Made by a program: the position numbers and the translations under genes
Notes under the pieces: model-generated
What the model was told of the DNA's origin: nothing
The model's database searches: none
The model's input: the letters and a program-made list of their open reading frames with translations, nothing else
Assembly (NCBI RefSeq): GCF_003258295.1
Contig: NZ_QKYN01000008.1
Location: 62,001 to 126,000 of the forward strand
Length of the DNA stretch: 64,000 bases
From: Streptacidiphilus pinicola
Lineage (GTDB): Bacteria > Actinomycetota > Actinomycetes > Streptomycetales > Streptomycetaceae
Direction: 5' to 3'
Shown: positions 16,873-26,234 of the stretch, piece by piece
Position numbering within the stretch: position 1 is the first letter of the stretch
Layout: each line of letters begins with the position of its first letter

Positions 16873-17766
16873 TCAGTGCAGCCCGGAACCGCGGAGCAGC
16901 AGGAACGTGAGGTCGAGGGCGCTGAGGGCGAGGGTGAGCAGGAACGGAAGCCTGCTGTCGGGGCGCTGGGCGCGGGGGAGAGCGGCGGCAGCGGCCAGGA
17001 CCGCCGCGGCCGTCAGGCCGATCCAGCCGAGCGGTCCGGGGCCGCCCGGCGGTCCGACGACGAGGACGACGGAGGCGGCGAGCAGGGCCAGGACGGCGAG
17101 CGCGCGGCTTCGGGCGCGGCCGAGGCGCTGGGGCAGGCCGTGCACTCCGGCGGCCAGGTCGGCGTCGATGTCCGGCAGCACGTTGGTCAGGTGTGCGCCC
17201 ATCCCCAGCAGCGCCCCCGCCGTCGTCAGCCACCACGGGGGCCAGGGGCGGTCCGGCAGGCCGAGGGTGACGAACGCGGGCAGGAGGCCGAAGGCCAGTC
17301 CGTAGGGGAGCCAGGACCAGCGAGTCCGCTTGAGCACGGCGTTGTAGGCCAGGCCCGCTCCGACACCGGTCAGATGTGCCGCCCCGGCGGCGAGACCGCA
17401 GGCCAGGGAGAGCGGGACACAGAGGGCGCCCGCGGCCGAGGCGGCGGCAACGGCGTGGGTCGGCGCCAGAGTGCCGACCGCCAGGGGCTTGTCACGGCGC
17501 GCCGCCCGGATGTCCCGTCGCATGTCGATGACGTCGTTGGACCAGCCGATGCACAACTGACCGCTCAGCACGGCGGCGCCCACCAGCACGCACCCGGCCG
17601 GTGTCCGACCTGCCGCCGAGCCCAGGGCGGTCGCCATGCCGGTGACGGCGAAGGCCGGAGCGGGGTGGGCGGCGAGGAGCAGGCGCAGCGGCGAGCCGGC
17701 CGCCGGTCGGGTTGCTGCGACTGGGGAGGGCGTGGCCGCCGGGGGCGGCGCCGCGTCGAAGCGCAC
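16873..17766 (-). CDS. UbiA-family membrane prenyltransferase
   Basis: 297 residues from GTG. The first Asp-rich motif is NDVIDMRRD (near residue 77) and the second is DIDAD (near 200), with 7-9 predicted membrane helices. UbiA enzymes attach prenyl chains to aromatic acceptors in the membrane. It is divergent from the type III PKS operon with only 98 bases between the starts, so its acceptor may be the PKS product; that is inference. TAGTAT lies seven bases before the GTG, suggesting a leaderless transcript. Confidence 0.85.
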   Translation of the reverse strand: MRFDAAPPPAATPSPVAATRPAAGSPLRLLLAAHPAPAFAVTGMATALGSAAGRTPAGCVLVGAAVLSGQLCIGWSNDVIDMRRDIRAARRDKPLAVGTLAPTHAVAAASAAGALCVPLSLACGLAAGAAHLTGVGAGLAYNAVLKRTRWSWLPYGLAFGLLPAFVTLGLPDRPWPPWWLTTAGALLGMGAHLTNVLPDIDADLAAGVHGLPQRLGRARSRALAVLALLAASVVLVVGPPGGPGPLGWIGLTAAAVLAAAAALPRAQRPDSRLPFLLTLALSALDLTFLLLRGSGLH

Positions 17767-17773
17767 AGGGCCG

Positions 17774-17858
17774 ATACTACGTCGCGCCTACCTGATCGCC
17801 TGTCAGCCACGCGCGGTGAGACGGCCTCCCGGGATCCGGGGCGGGAGACCCCTACGAT
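17774..17858. promoter_or_regulatory. Divergent promoter region of the UbiA and PKS genes
   Basis: On the reverse strand TAGTAT (17779-17774) ends seven bases before the UbiA GTG. On the forward strand TACGAT (17853-17858) ends six bases before the PKS ATG. Both spacings fit leaderless transcription starting at or next to the start codon. No clear -35 boxes. Confidence 0.5.
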
Positions 17859-17864
17859 GACCGA

Positions 17865-18941
17865 ATGACCCGGATTATAGCGGTTCATGGCGTGCTGCCG
17901 CCGCGCCGGTACGCGCAGCAGGAGATCACCCGCGCGGTGGCGGCAACCTGCCGACTGCCGCGCGACGACCGGCGTCTGCTGGAACGGGTCCACGCCTCCG
18001 CCGGCGTGAACAGCCGTCATCTGATCGTGCCGCTGGAGGACTGCGCCCGCATGGAGGGCTTCGGGGCGCGCAACGACGCCTACCTGCGCGGCGCTCTCGA
18101 CCTGGGGTACGAGGCCGTGAAGGGCGCCCTCGACCGGGCAGGGGTCGCTCCCGACGAGGTCGATCTGGTGGTCTCCAGCTCCGTCACCGGCATCGCGGCT
18201 CCCTCGATGGAGGCCCGCCTCGCGGCGGGACTGGGCCTGCGCCCGGACGTCAAGCGGCTGCCGCTGTTCGGTCTGGGCTGCGCCGGGGGTGCGGCGGGCC
18301 TGGCCCGACTGCACGACTACCTGATCGGACACCCCGACCACACCGCCGTGCTGCTCTCCGTCGAGCTGTGCTCACTCACGCTCCAACAGGCCGACGCGTC
18401 CTTGCAGAACCTCGTGGCGGGTGCCCTGTTCGGGGACGGAGCGGCCGCGGTCGTCGCCGTCGGCGCTCGGCGCGCGGCCGGCGGGCACGCGGGCACGACC
18501 GCCGGGGAGGGCCCCGAGGTGGTGGCCGCCCGCAGTCACCTGTTCCCCGGCACCGAGAACCTGCTCGGCTGGACCATCCGCGACACCGGCTTCCACATCA
18601 TGCTCGGCGCCGACCTGCCCGACCTGGTGCGGCGTCACCTCGGTGACACCGTCCAGCGCTTCCTGGCCGACCACGACGTGAAGACCGAGGACGTCACCGC
18701 CTGGGTGTGCCACCCGGGCGGCCCCAAGGTTCTGGACGCGGTGCGCGACGCCCTGGGCCTCCCGGCGCGTGCCCTGGAGTCCTCCTGGCGCTCCCTGGCC
18801 GCGGTGGGCAATCTCTCCTCCGCCTCCGTCCTGCACATCCTGCGCGACACCCTCGACGGCCACCCGCCGCCGGGCTCGCCCGGGCTGCTGCTCGCCATGG
18901 GCCCCGGCTTCGCCGTCGAACTCGTCCTCCTGCGTTGGTAG
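17865..18941 (+). CDS. Type III polyketide synthase, alkylresorcinol-synthase-like
   Basis: 358 residues of the chalcone-synthase fold with the full catalytic triad: Cys139 in GLGCAGGA, His283 in WVCHPGG and Asn316 in VGNLSS. These enzymes extend a fatty acyl starter with malonyl units and cyclise it to resorcinols, pyrones or phloroglucinols. The downstream methyltransferase and flavin oxygenase mirror the srsA-srsB-srsC operon of Streptomyces griseus, which makes methylated alkylresorcinols and alkylquinones; the same chemistry is inferred here. Confidence 0.9.
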   Translation: MTRIIAVHGVLPPRRYAQQEITRAVAATCRLPRDDRRLLERVHASAGVNSRHLIVPLEDCARMEGFGARNDAYLRGALDLGYEAVKGALDRAGVAPDEVDLVVSSSVTGIAAPSMEARLAAGLGLRPDVKRLPLFGLGCAGGAAGLARLHDYLIGHPDHTAVLLSVELCSLTLQQADASLQNLVAGALFGDGAAAVVAVGARRAAGGHAGTTAGEGPEVVAARSHLFPGTENLLGWTIRDTGFHIMLGADLPDLVRRHLGDTVQRFLADHDVKTEDVTAWVCHPGGPKVLDAVRDALGLPARALESSWRSLAAVGNLSSASVLHILRDTLDGHPPPGSPGLLLAMGPGFAVELVLLRW

Positions 18942-18946
18942 CCGCC

Positions 18947-19483
18947 ATGTCCCCCTACACCCTGCTGATCGCAGTGGTCGCCGTGGAACGCGTGGCCGAG
19001 CTGGTCACCGCGCGACGCCACGCCGCCTGGAGCCGCGCCCGTGGCGGCATCGAGTCCGGCGCGGGCCACTACCCCGTGATGGTGGCCCTTCACACGGGCC
19101 TGCTCGTCGGATGCCTCGCGGAGACCGGCCTGCTGCACCGCCCCTTCGTACCGGTGCTCGGCTGGCCCGCCTTCGCCGCCGCCCTGCTGGCCCAGGCACT
19201 GCGCTGGTGGTGCATCACCACCCTCGGACCGCGCTGGAACACCCGCGTCATCGTGGTCCCCGGCCTGCCCCTGGTCCGCACCGGTCCGTACCGGTGGCTG
19301 CACCACCCCAACTACCTCGCCGTGGTCCTCGAAGGACTGGCCCTGCCGCTGGTCCACAGCAACTGGATCACTGCCACGGTGTTCACCGCCCTCAACGCCC
19401 CGCTGCTCGCCACCCGGCTGCGCTGCGAGAAGGCCGCCCTCTCGACGGTGGGGGCGGCGGCCTGCGCTCCGGACCCGGCATGA
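18947..19483 (+). CDS. ICMT-like membrane O-methyltransferase (SrsB-like)
   Basis: 178 residues, five bases after the PKS stop. Several membrane helices and the C-terminal signature RTGPYRWLHHPNYLAVVLE identify the isoprenylcysteine carboxyl methyltransferase family. In srs-type operons the homologue methylates a phenolic hydroxyl of the alkylresorcinol. Its stop overlaps the next start (ATGA). Confidence 0.87.
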   Translation: MSPYTLLIAVVAVERVAELVTARRHAAWSRARGGIESGAGHYPVMVALHTGLLVGCLAETGLLHRPFVPVLGWPAFAAALLAQALRWWCITTLGPRWNTRVIVVPGLPLVRTGPYRWLHHPNYLAVVLEGLALPLVHSNWITATVFTALNAPLLATRLRCEKAALSTVGAAACAPDPA

Positions 19484-20499
19484 TCGACCTGCTGGTCGCC
19501 GGCGGCGGGCCCGCCGGACTCGCGACCGCCATCCACGCGGCGCAGTCCGGGCTCGACGTCGCCGTCGTCGAACCGCGCCCCACCCCGATCGACAAGGCCT
19601 GCGGCGAGGGCCTGATGCCGCACGGCGCCCGAGCCCTCGCCGCGCTCGGCGTCCAGCTCGCCGGTCACCCCCTGCTCGGCATCCGCTACCTCGACCACCA
19701 GCGACAGGCCGAGGCCCGCTTCCGGGGAGGTCCTGGTCTCGGTGTGCGCCGGACCCTGCTGCACAGCGCGCTCGCCGGCCGAGTGCGGCAACTCGGGATC
19801 CCGGTGCTCCCCCGCCGAGTCGAGGACGTCCACCAGGACGGCGAACGGGTGTACGCGGCAGGCCTCCAGGCCCGCTACCTCGCCGCGGCCGACGGCCTGC
19901 ACTCACCCATCCGCCGACAGCTGAAGCTGAGCCAGGGCGGTGTCGACCCCTGGCCCGCCCGGTACGGGCTGCGCCGCCACTACGACACCGCACCCTGGTC
20001 GGCGTTCGTCGAGGTCCACTGGTCCGAGCGCGCCGAGGCCTACGTGACACCGCTGTCCCCGCACCGGGTCGGCGTCGCCGTCCTGACCGGCGCACGGGCT
20101 CCCTTCGCCGACCTTCTCGCCGACTTCCCGGCACTGCGGGACCGACTGCCCGTCGACGCGGCAGGACCGGTACGGGGGGCAGGGCCCATGCGGCAGCGCG
20201 TTCGCACTCGGGTGGCGGGCCGGGTCCTGCTGGTCGGTGACGCCGCCGGATACGTCGACGCCCTCACCGGAGAGGGGCTCTCGCTCGCTCTCACGCAAGG
20301 GGCCGCCCTGGTGCACTGCATCCGGGCCGGGCGCCCCGACGCGTACGAGCGCGCCTGGCACCGCGTCACCCGCCGCCACCGGCTGCTGACCCAGGCTCTG
20401 CTCTGGGCCCGCCATCAGCCCGGGCTCGCGCCCTGGCTCGTCCCTGCCGCGGTCCGCCTGCCCTGGCTGTTCTCCGTGCTGGTCAACCAGCTCGCCTGA
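19480..20499 (+). CDS. FAD-dependent monooxygenase (SrsC-like)
   Basis: 339 residues. FAD-binding GGGPAGLATA at residues 8-17, CGEGLMPHG near 43 and the GDAAGYVDALTGEGL ribose/FAD motif near 247 place it in the geranylgeranyl-reductase/PHBH-like flavoprotein group. In the srs pathway a flavin hydroxylase oxidises the phenolic lipid to a quinone. It is coupled by a four-base overlap to the methyltransferase gene. Confidence 0.88.
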   Translation: MIDLLVAGGGPAGLATAIHAAQSGLDVAVVEPRPTPIDKACGEGLMPHGARALAALGVQLAGHPLLGIRYLDHQRQAEARFRGGPGLGVRRTLLHSALAGRVRQLGIPVLPRRVEDVHQDGERVYAAGLQARYLAAADGLHSPIRRQLKLSQGGVDPWPARYGLRRHYDTAPWSAFVEVHWSERAEAYVTPLSPHRVGVAVLTGARAPFADLLADFPALRDRLPVDAAGPVRGAGPMRQRVRTRVAGRVLLVGDAAGYVDALTGEGLSLALTQGAALVHCIRAGRPDAYERAWHRVTRRHRLLTQALLWARHQPGLAPWLVPAAVRLPWLFSVLVNQLA

Positions 20500-20508
20500 G
20501 TGTGCCGA

Positions 20509-20928
20509 TCACGCCATGCTCTCCGGACTGCCGGCGTAGCTGACGAGTGCCCACACGATGAAGACGTCGATGGCGATGATCGCCAAGCTCCAGGCCGGTA
20601 GGTAGATCAGGAACAGGAAGCTGGCGATCATGCTCAGGCTCGCCAGCCAGATGCCGAGCGTCCTGCCCCAGGTGGTGTCCCTCAGGACCCCCCAACCGGC
20701 CAGCACCGACAGGACCCCCAGCACCATGTGGATCCAGCCCCACGCGGTGAGGTTGAACTTGAAGGCGTACTTCCCGACGCTGGCGTAGATCGAGTCGCCG
20801 GCGACCGCTGCGATGCCCTGAAGCACACCCAGGACACCGACGACCAGCAGGAGCACCGCCGCGAACCGCATCCCGCCGTGGACGGGGGAGGCGGACGCGG
20901 AGCGGGCCGACGTGGACGGCACAGCCAT
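20509..20928 (-). CDS. DUF7144-type membrane protein
   Basis: 139 residues with four predicted membrane helices. The segment LTAWGWIHMVLGVLSVLAG is the most recognisable part of this actinobacterial family of unknown function. A paralogue lies at 28770. The start MAVPST was chosen because upstream codons lack membrane-protein character; its ribosome-binding site is weak. Convergent with the flavoprotein gene. Confidence 0.75.
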   Translation of the reverse strand: MAVPSTSARSASASPVHGGMRFAAVLLLVVGVLGVLQGIAAVAGDSIYASVGKYAFKFNLTAWGWIHMVLGVLSVLAGWGVLRDTTWGRTLGIWLASLSMIASFLFLIYLPAWSLAIIAIDVFIVWALVSYAGSPESMA

Positions 20929-21093
20929 GACATGCTCGCTTTCGTGGCGGGGTGGCTCGCCTGCGGCCATCCGTTGAGCCACACGCTAGATACCAGCCGT
21001 CGGCTCAGCGCGCCGGGGGGCCCGACCGGGCGAATCCGGCCGCCCTCGGCGCGCCGACACCAGGACGGACGTGACGCGCACTACGCTCAGGGC

Positions 21094-22026
21094 GTGCGAC
21101 ATGGGCGCCTGATGCGCACCCTCACCTTCTGGCTGAGGCCGGCGTTCGCCCTGCGTGTCGTCAGCCGCTTCCAGCGGATCGCGGGCTTCGACCGCTCCAT
21201 GGCGCTGGCTTCCAGCGCCCTCACCGCACTGGTCCCGATGGCGCTCCTGGTGGCCTCGATCGCGGCACGGTTCGTCCCGAAGGATCTCGCGGACCGCATC
21301 GTGAGCCGCTACGACCTCACCGGGGGAGGGGCGGACGCCGTGCGGTCGATGTTCTCCTACACCCAGGGCCCCGGCGGCAGCCTCAGCGTGTTCGGTTCGC
21401 TCTTCCTGATCATCTCGGCGCTGAGCTTCGCCCGCGCCTCACAGCGCCTGTTCGAGCAGACCTGGGAGCTGTCGCCGTTGAGCGTGCGCAACAGCTTGAA
21501 CGGCCTGCTCTGGTTGCTCGCGCTCGTCGTCTACGGCGCCGCTGTCGGCTGGCTCGACGCCGCGCTCGGCGGGCGGCTGGCCCTGGCGGCGAGAGCCTGC
21601 GAGGTGCCGCTGACGGCGGCGTTCCTGGTCTGGAGCGGGTGGATCCTCACCGCCCGGCGCCTGCCCTGGCCGGATCTGATCCCCTTCGGGGTCAGCGCCG
21701 CCCTCCTGTCCGCGCTCTACTCCTTCGCCTCGGCGGTCTACCTGCCCCGCCTGTTCAGCTCCTACGCCACGCGGTACGGGTCCCTGGGTGCCGTCTTCGC
21801 GCTGATCACGGCCCTCTTCGGGGCGATGCTGACGCTCGTGGCGGCCTCAGCCCTGGGCCGGGAGGTGCATGACGAGCTCGACCGGATCGGGCGCGGCGAG
21901 GCCCCGCCCGACGGTGAGATCCGGCAGGAGTGGGCCACCGTGGTCGGTCTCGCACGCGAGCGTTGGGAGACCGCCCGGGAGGATCTGGCGCGTCGGCGGG
22001 GGACCCGGCGGTCTCACCGCGGGTGA
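21094..22026 (+). CDS. YihY/BrkB-family membrane protein
   Basis: 310 residues, six predicted helices, with the family core ALTALVPMALLVASIAA near residue 45 and GSLGAVFALITALFGAML near 225. The family is widespread and its biochemical role is not settled. The GTG start at 21094 is preferred because TACGCT ends six bases before it, as in leaderless genes; ATG 21112 is the alternative. A second member is encoded at 25361. Confidence 0.8.
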   Translation: MRHGRLMRTLTFWLRPAFALRVVSRFQRIAGFDRSMALASSALTALVPMALLVASIAARFVPKDLADRIVSRYDLTGGGADAVRSMFSYTQGPGGSLSVFGSLFLIISALSFARASQRLFEQTWELSPLSVRNSLNGLLWLLALVVYGAAVGWLDAALGGRLALAARACEVPLTAAFLVWSGWILTARRLPWPDLIPFGVSAALLSALYSFASAVYLPRLFSSYATRYGSLGAVFALITALFGAMLTLVAASALGREVHDELDRIGRGEAPPDGEIRQEWATVVGLARERWETAREDLARRRGTRRSHRG

Positions 22027-22050
22027 GGGGCGGTCACCGCGGCTCCGTTG

Positions 22051-22665
22051 TCAGCCTGGCGGGCCCGACGGTGGTCCGGTGCGGCGTCGCGTCACCCGCA
22101 CCACGATCGCCATCAGGACGTCGAGGACACCGATCAGGATCAGCCAGACGCCCAGCAGCCGGGTCAGCGTCACCGCGCTCTGGACGGGTGAGCTGAGCAG
22201 GACCACGCCCGCGGCGACACCGAGGGCCCCGAGGCCGAATATCCAGCCGCGGTGAGGGATCGGACGATCGATGGCGAGGTAGAGGGTGACGATCCCGGCG
22301 ACCAGCCAGTACAGGGCGACCAGGATGGTGATGAAGCCGACGGTCTGCAGTTGGTGCCGTAGCACCAGGACGCCCGCGAGCACGGCCAGGAGAGCCAGCA
22401 GGACCTGGAGCGCGCGACTGCTGTCCGCGGGATCGCGCTGTCCGAACGCGCGGACGAAGCGGATGACGCCGGACAGCAACAACTGGAGGCCGATGACGAT
22501 GGCGACGACACGCACCGTGGCGTGGGGCCAGCTCAGCAGGATGATGCCGGCGACGAGAGTGAGGAGTCCGCTGACGAGCCACCACACCCAGGAGCGGCCG
22601 ACGTCGCCGAGCAGGTCGCCGGGGTCCTTCTCCGATGGCGGCACGGAGGCCGATCCCACGTCCAT
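22051..22665 (-). CDS. HdeD-family membrane protein
   Basis: 204 residues, six predicted helices in two similar halves (VVAIVIGLQLLLSGVIRFV, LLGVWLILIGVLDVLMAIV). Related to E. coli HdeD, an acid-resistance membrane protein; in actinobacteria the role is unproven. Good GGAGG before the ATG. Convergent with the BrkB gene. Confidence 0.8.
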   Translation of the reverse strand: MDVGSASVPPSEKDPGDLLGDVGRSWVWWLVSGLLTLVAGIILLSWPHATVRVVAIVIGLQLLLSGVIRFVRAFGQRDPADSSRALQVLLALLAVLAGVLVLRHQLQTVGFITILVALYWLVAGIVTLYLAIDRPIPHRGWIFGLGALGVAAGVVLLSSPVQSAVTLTRLLGVWLILIGVLDVLMAIVVRVTRRRTGPPSGPPG

Positions 22666-22839
22666 GACGCCCTCCACGAAGGTCGTGCCGGTGTGTGTCG
22701 GGGGTTGGCTGCCTGTGGTTCCAACGTACCGCCGGTGTCCGGGGACCGCCCGCGCGGAACAGGAGGCCGGCGTCGGACAGCACCGGCGAGGACCGTGACG
22801 CTGCGAGCCAGGGGCGCCGACACGTAGCCTGGATTTCTG

Positions 22840-23556
22840 ATGCGTATTCGCCGTCCGGCGTCCCCAGGGATCGTGCTGCCGTCGGTGCTGGCAGTTCTGG
22901 TCCTGGTGAACCTTGCGGAGAACGGGCGCCTGCCCTCCCTCGGCCTGGCCGACGCCGTCGTGGCGATCGTGCTGCTGAGCGTCGTGGTGTGGTGGGCCGG
23001 TGGGACCCGGGACGACGTGGGCCTGGGGGCGGGGACGTTCGGGCGCGGTGCCCGGTGGGCCTTGGCTCTCATCGGCATCGTGGCGTCGGTGTACCTGGTC
23101 GGGGCGCTGCTGCCCTTCATCCGGGAGCTGTTCTCCGATGCGCGGACCGGGCATCTCCAGGGCGGTGAGGTCGCCCTGCGCATGTTCGTGTATGTGCCCC
23201 TGGGCACCGTGCTGCTGGAGGAGTACGCCTTCCGGGGCGTGTTGTACGGGCTGGTCCGGCGCTACCGCGGCGTCAGGGCCGCGACCGCCGTCTCGTCCTT
23301 GCTGTTCGGGCTCTGGCACGTGCTTCCCTCTCTTCACCTGGCCACGCAGAAGCCCGCGCTCACGGCGGTCTTCGGCCACACCCCCATCGGCGCCGTCGTC
23401 GCCGACCTCGGCGCCGTCCTGTTCACCTCGGCCGCCGGAGTCGTCTTCTGCGAGCTGCGCCGCCGCAGCGACAGCCTGCTGGCCCCGATCGGACTGCACT
23501 GGTCGACCAACGCGCTCGGCTACCTGGCCGCCTACGTGCTGGCCCGGGCCCGGTAG
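22840..23556 (+). CDS. CPBP-family intramembrane protease
   Basis: 238 residues with about seven helices. Motif 1 LLEEYAFRGVL (the EExxxR catalytic pair), motif 2 FGLWHVLPS and motif 3 HWSTNALGY are all present, so an active glutamic endopeptidase is likely. TAGCCT ends nine bases before the ATG, suggesting a leaderless or very short-leader mRNA. Substrate unknown. Confidence 0.85.
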   Translation: MRIRRPASPGIVLPSVLAVLVLVNLAENGRLPSLGLADAVVAIVLLSVVVWWAGGTRDDVGLGAGTFGRGARWALALIGIVASVYLVGALLPFIRELFSDARTGHLQGGEVALRMFVYVPLGTVLLEEYAFRGVLYGLVRRYRGVRAATAVSSLLFGLWHVLPSLHLATQKPALTAVFGHTPIGAVVADLGAVLFTSAAGVVFCELRRRSDSLLAPIGLHWSTNALGYLAAYVLARAR

Positions 23557-23691
23557 CCGCCGGACCGCTGGCAGCGCTCAGGCTCCCGGGCGACCATGGA
23601 AGAGGCCCATCTCCGCGGGCCGCCGACGCGCCGCCCGGGACCGCACACACGGCCGCGGCCGGCTTGCCTCCCGACCTGGAGGTTCGCCGTT

Positions 23692-25377
23692 GTGAACACG
23701 CTCGACGGGGCCGCACACGCGGGCGAGGAACGGCCGGGGAAACACCGGCTTCTCCGGTATCCCCGGTCGCTGACCCTCCCCGGCCTCTGGGGAGCGTCGG
23801 TGGGCTCGTGCCTGTCCTTCACGCCGTCACTGCTGCCGCGGGGCGGGATCATCCAGGGCGTGGTGTGGGGCATCAGCGCGATCATCGGCTACGGCGTCGG
23901 GGTGCTGCTGGCCTCCATCTGGCGGGCTTTCGCCGACCGGGACCCGCGCCCGCCCCGCCCCTGGGCCTGGCGCGCGTGGTGGATCAGCTCCGCAGTGCTG
24001 CTCGTGGTGTTCTTCGGGCTCGGGCAGTACTGGCAGTACCTGATCCGGCACATGATGGGGGTGAGCGAGTACGACGTCTGGCTGGTCGTGCTGTCGCCGC
24101 TGGTCGCGGTCGCCGTGTTCTGGCTCGTCCTGCTGATCGGACGCGGGATCCGGGCCGTCTTCCGCTGGACCGCGGAGCGGCTGGACCGCAGGATCGGGCA
24201 CCGCGCGGCCAGGACGGTCGGCTGGCTGCTCGTGGCCGGCGTGACCTACCTCGTCATCACGGGCCTGCTGCTGCAGGGACTTGTCGGCCTGGCCAACGAC
24301 ATCTTCTCGGTCCGCGACGGCGCCACACCCGAGGGCGTGCACCAGCCGACCAGCTCCCTGCGCTCGGGCGGGCCCGGCTCGCTCGTCCCGTGGGACACGC
24401 TGGGACGGCAGGGACGCGGCTTCGTCGGCACCGGCCCCACGCCGCAGGCCATCACGGCGTTCGACCATCACCCCGCGATGGAGCCGATCCGGGCCTACGC
24501 CGGTCTCGGGTCGGCGGACGACACCGAGGCCCGTGCCCAGCTGGCCGTCGCGGACCTGGAGCGGGCCGGCGCGTTCCACCGGAAGAACCTGCTGGTGGTG
24601 ACCACGACCGGGAGCGGCTGGGTGGATCCGGCGGCGGTGGACTCCTTCGAGTACCTGTCCGGCGGCGACTCCGCGACCGTGGCGATCCAGTACTCCTACC
24701 TCCCGTCCTGGATCTCCTACCTGGTCGACCAGTCCAAGGCCAGGGAGGCCGGCCGCGACCTGTTCGACGCGATCTACGGCGTGTGGTCGCGCCTGCCCCA
24801 GGCAGACCGGCCCCATCTGTACGTCGCCGGTGAGAGCCTGGGTTCCTTCGGCGGCGAGACGGCGTTCAGCGGCGAGAACGACCTGGCCAACCGCACGGCC
24901 GGCACGCTGTTCGTCGGTCCGCCCAACTTCAACACCCTGTTCCGCGAGTTCAGCGACCATCGGGACCCGGGCAGCCCGGAGATCCAGCCGGTCTACAAGG
25001 ACGGGCGGACCGTCCGCTTCACGAGCGACCCGGCCGCTGCGATCCCGCCCTCCGGGAAGCCCTGGAGCGGCACCCGGGTCCTGTACCTGATGCACCCCTC
25101 CGATCCGATCGTCTGGTGGAGCCCGCACCTGGTGTTCAGCGAACCGGACTGGATCGCCGAGACGCCCGGACAGGATGTGCTCAAGGGCACGGTCTGGATC
25201 CCGTTCGTGACCTTCTGGCAGGTCACCGCGGATCTCCCGTTCTCCACCGGGGTACCGGCCGGCCACGGCCACACGTACACGGCCGAGTACGTCGACGGCT
25301 GGAACACGGTCCTGCAGCCGTCCGGCATCTCCGCTCAGGACCTGGACCGGCTCAAGACGATCATCGCGAGCGAGTGA
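23692..25377 (+). CDS. Abhydrolase_9-type membrane alpha/beta hydrolase
   Basis: 561 residues from GTG, with GGAGG upstream. An N-terminal membrane domain of about four to five helices (residues ~30-200) is followed by an alpha/beta hydrolase domain with nucleophile motif GESLGS near residue 380 and a late conserved HG pair. This two-part layout matches Pfam Abhydrolase_9_N plus Abhydrolase_9, of unknown substrate. The 3' end overlaps the convergent BrkB gene by 17 bases. Confidence 0.8.
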   Translation: MNTLDGAAHAGEERPGKHRLLRYPRSLTLPGLWGASVGSCLSFTPSLLPRGGIIQGVVWGISAIIGYGVGVLLASIWRAFADRDPRPPRPWAWRAWWISSAVLLVVFFGLGQYWQYLIRHMMGVSEYDVWLVVLSPLVAVAVFWLVLLIGRGIRAVFRWTAERLDRRIGHRAARTVGWLLVAGVTYLVITGLLLQGLVGLANDIFSVRDGATPEGVHQPTSSLRSGGPGSLVPWDTLGRQGRGFVGTGPTPQAITAFDHHPAMEPIRAYAGLGSADDTEARAQLAVADLERAGAFHRKNLLVVTTTGSGWVDPAAVDSFEYLSGGDSATVAIQYSYLPSWISYLVDQSKAREAGRDLFDAIYGVWSRLPQADRPHLYVAGESLGSFGGETAFSGENDLANRTAGTLFVGPPNFNTLFREFSDHRDPGSPEIQPVYKDGRTVRFTSDPAAAIPPSGKPWSGTRVLYLMHPSDPIVWWSPHLVFSEPDWIAETPGQDVLKGTVWIPFVTFWQVTADLPFSTGVPAGHGHTYTAEYVDGWNTVLQPSGISAQDLDRLKTIIASE

Positions 25378-26155
25378 CGACCGTCTGAAGGTGACGGCCG
25401 ACCAGCGCACCGCCGTAGATGACGAAGCCGACGCCGATCAGCCAGGACTCCACCACCAGCACCACCCCGACCGCTCCGTAGGACTCCGCGTTGCTGGTGA
25501 TCAGTGGATCGAACACCAGCGCCGAGAACACGCGCAGTCCGCCCAGGCCCACGATCGTGGCCAACGCGCCGGGCAACAGGGCCGACCAGCCGACACGCCC
25601 GCCGAGGAGGAAGTGCTGACCCCACCAGAAGTACAGCAGTCCCGCCGCTCCCAGCAGGGCGATCCGCTCGGCCGACGCCCACATGCCGCCCCGCAGCAGG
25701 GATCTGCTCTCCGCCTGGAGCGCGACGAACACGCAGAGCGTGCCCAGGAAGACCGCCTGGCGCCACCACTGCCGCCAGGACTGGGCCGGCAGCCGCCAGA
25801 CCTTCTCGTAGACGAGCTGGACCTGGGACGAGAAGGCCAGCCCGAATGCCGCCAGCAGGGCGAGACTGAGCACGCCGGCCGCTCGCGCGGCCTGCGGCTC
25901 GGTGGCGAACAACCGCAGAACCGGCAACGCGGTGTTCGCGGGCAAGCCCATCGCGTCCGCCACCCACTCGGGGAATCCCCGCTGCCGGAACGGATCGATG
26001 GCCGCCAGCACGATCAGCAGCGGCGCCAGCGTCACCAGGCCCTGGGCCGCGAATCCCATGGAGCGCCCCAGCAGCTCCAACTCCACGGCGTCGTGCCAGA
26101 TCTGGCGCAGGCGGCGAGAGGGCCCCGAGTTCCCCGGTACCCCGCCATCCGGCAC
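25361..26155 (-). CDS. YihY/BrkB-like membrane protein
   Basis: 264 residues from GTG (MPDGGVP). Six predicted helices, with the AAQGLVTLAPLLIVLAA core early and ESYGAVGVVLVVESWLIGV late. The N-terminus is shorter than in typical family members. It lies downstream of the MFS gene and 80 bases from the palindrome at 26235. Confidence 0.75.
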   Translation of the reverse strand: MPDGGVPGNSGPSRRLRQIWHDAVELELLGRSMGFAAQGLVTLAPLLIVLAAIDPFRQRGFPEWVADAMGLPANTALPVLRLFATEPQAARAAGVLSLALLAAFGLAFSSQVQLVYEKVWRLPAQSWRQWWRQAVFLGTLCVFVALQAESRSLLRGGMWASAERIALLGAAGLLYFWWGQHFLLGGRVGWSALLPGALATIVGLGGLRVFSALVFDPLITSNAESYGAVGVVLVVESWLIGVGFVIYGGALVGRHLQTVVTRSR

Positions 26156-26234
26156 ACTCCCGCCCTTCTGTCGCTGTCCTCACGGAGACGCACTTCGCCT
26201 GGCAGGGTACGTGGGCAAGGCGGTTGGCACCGCC

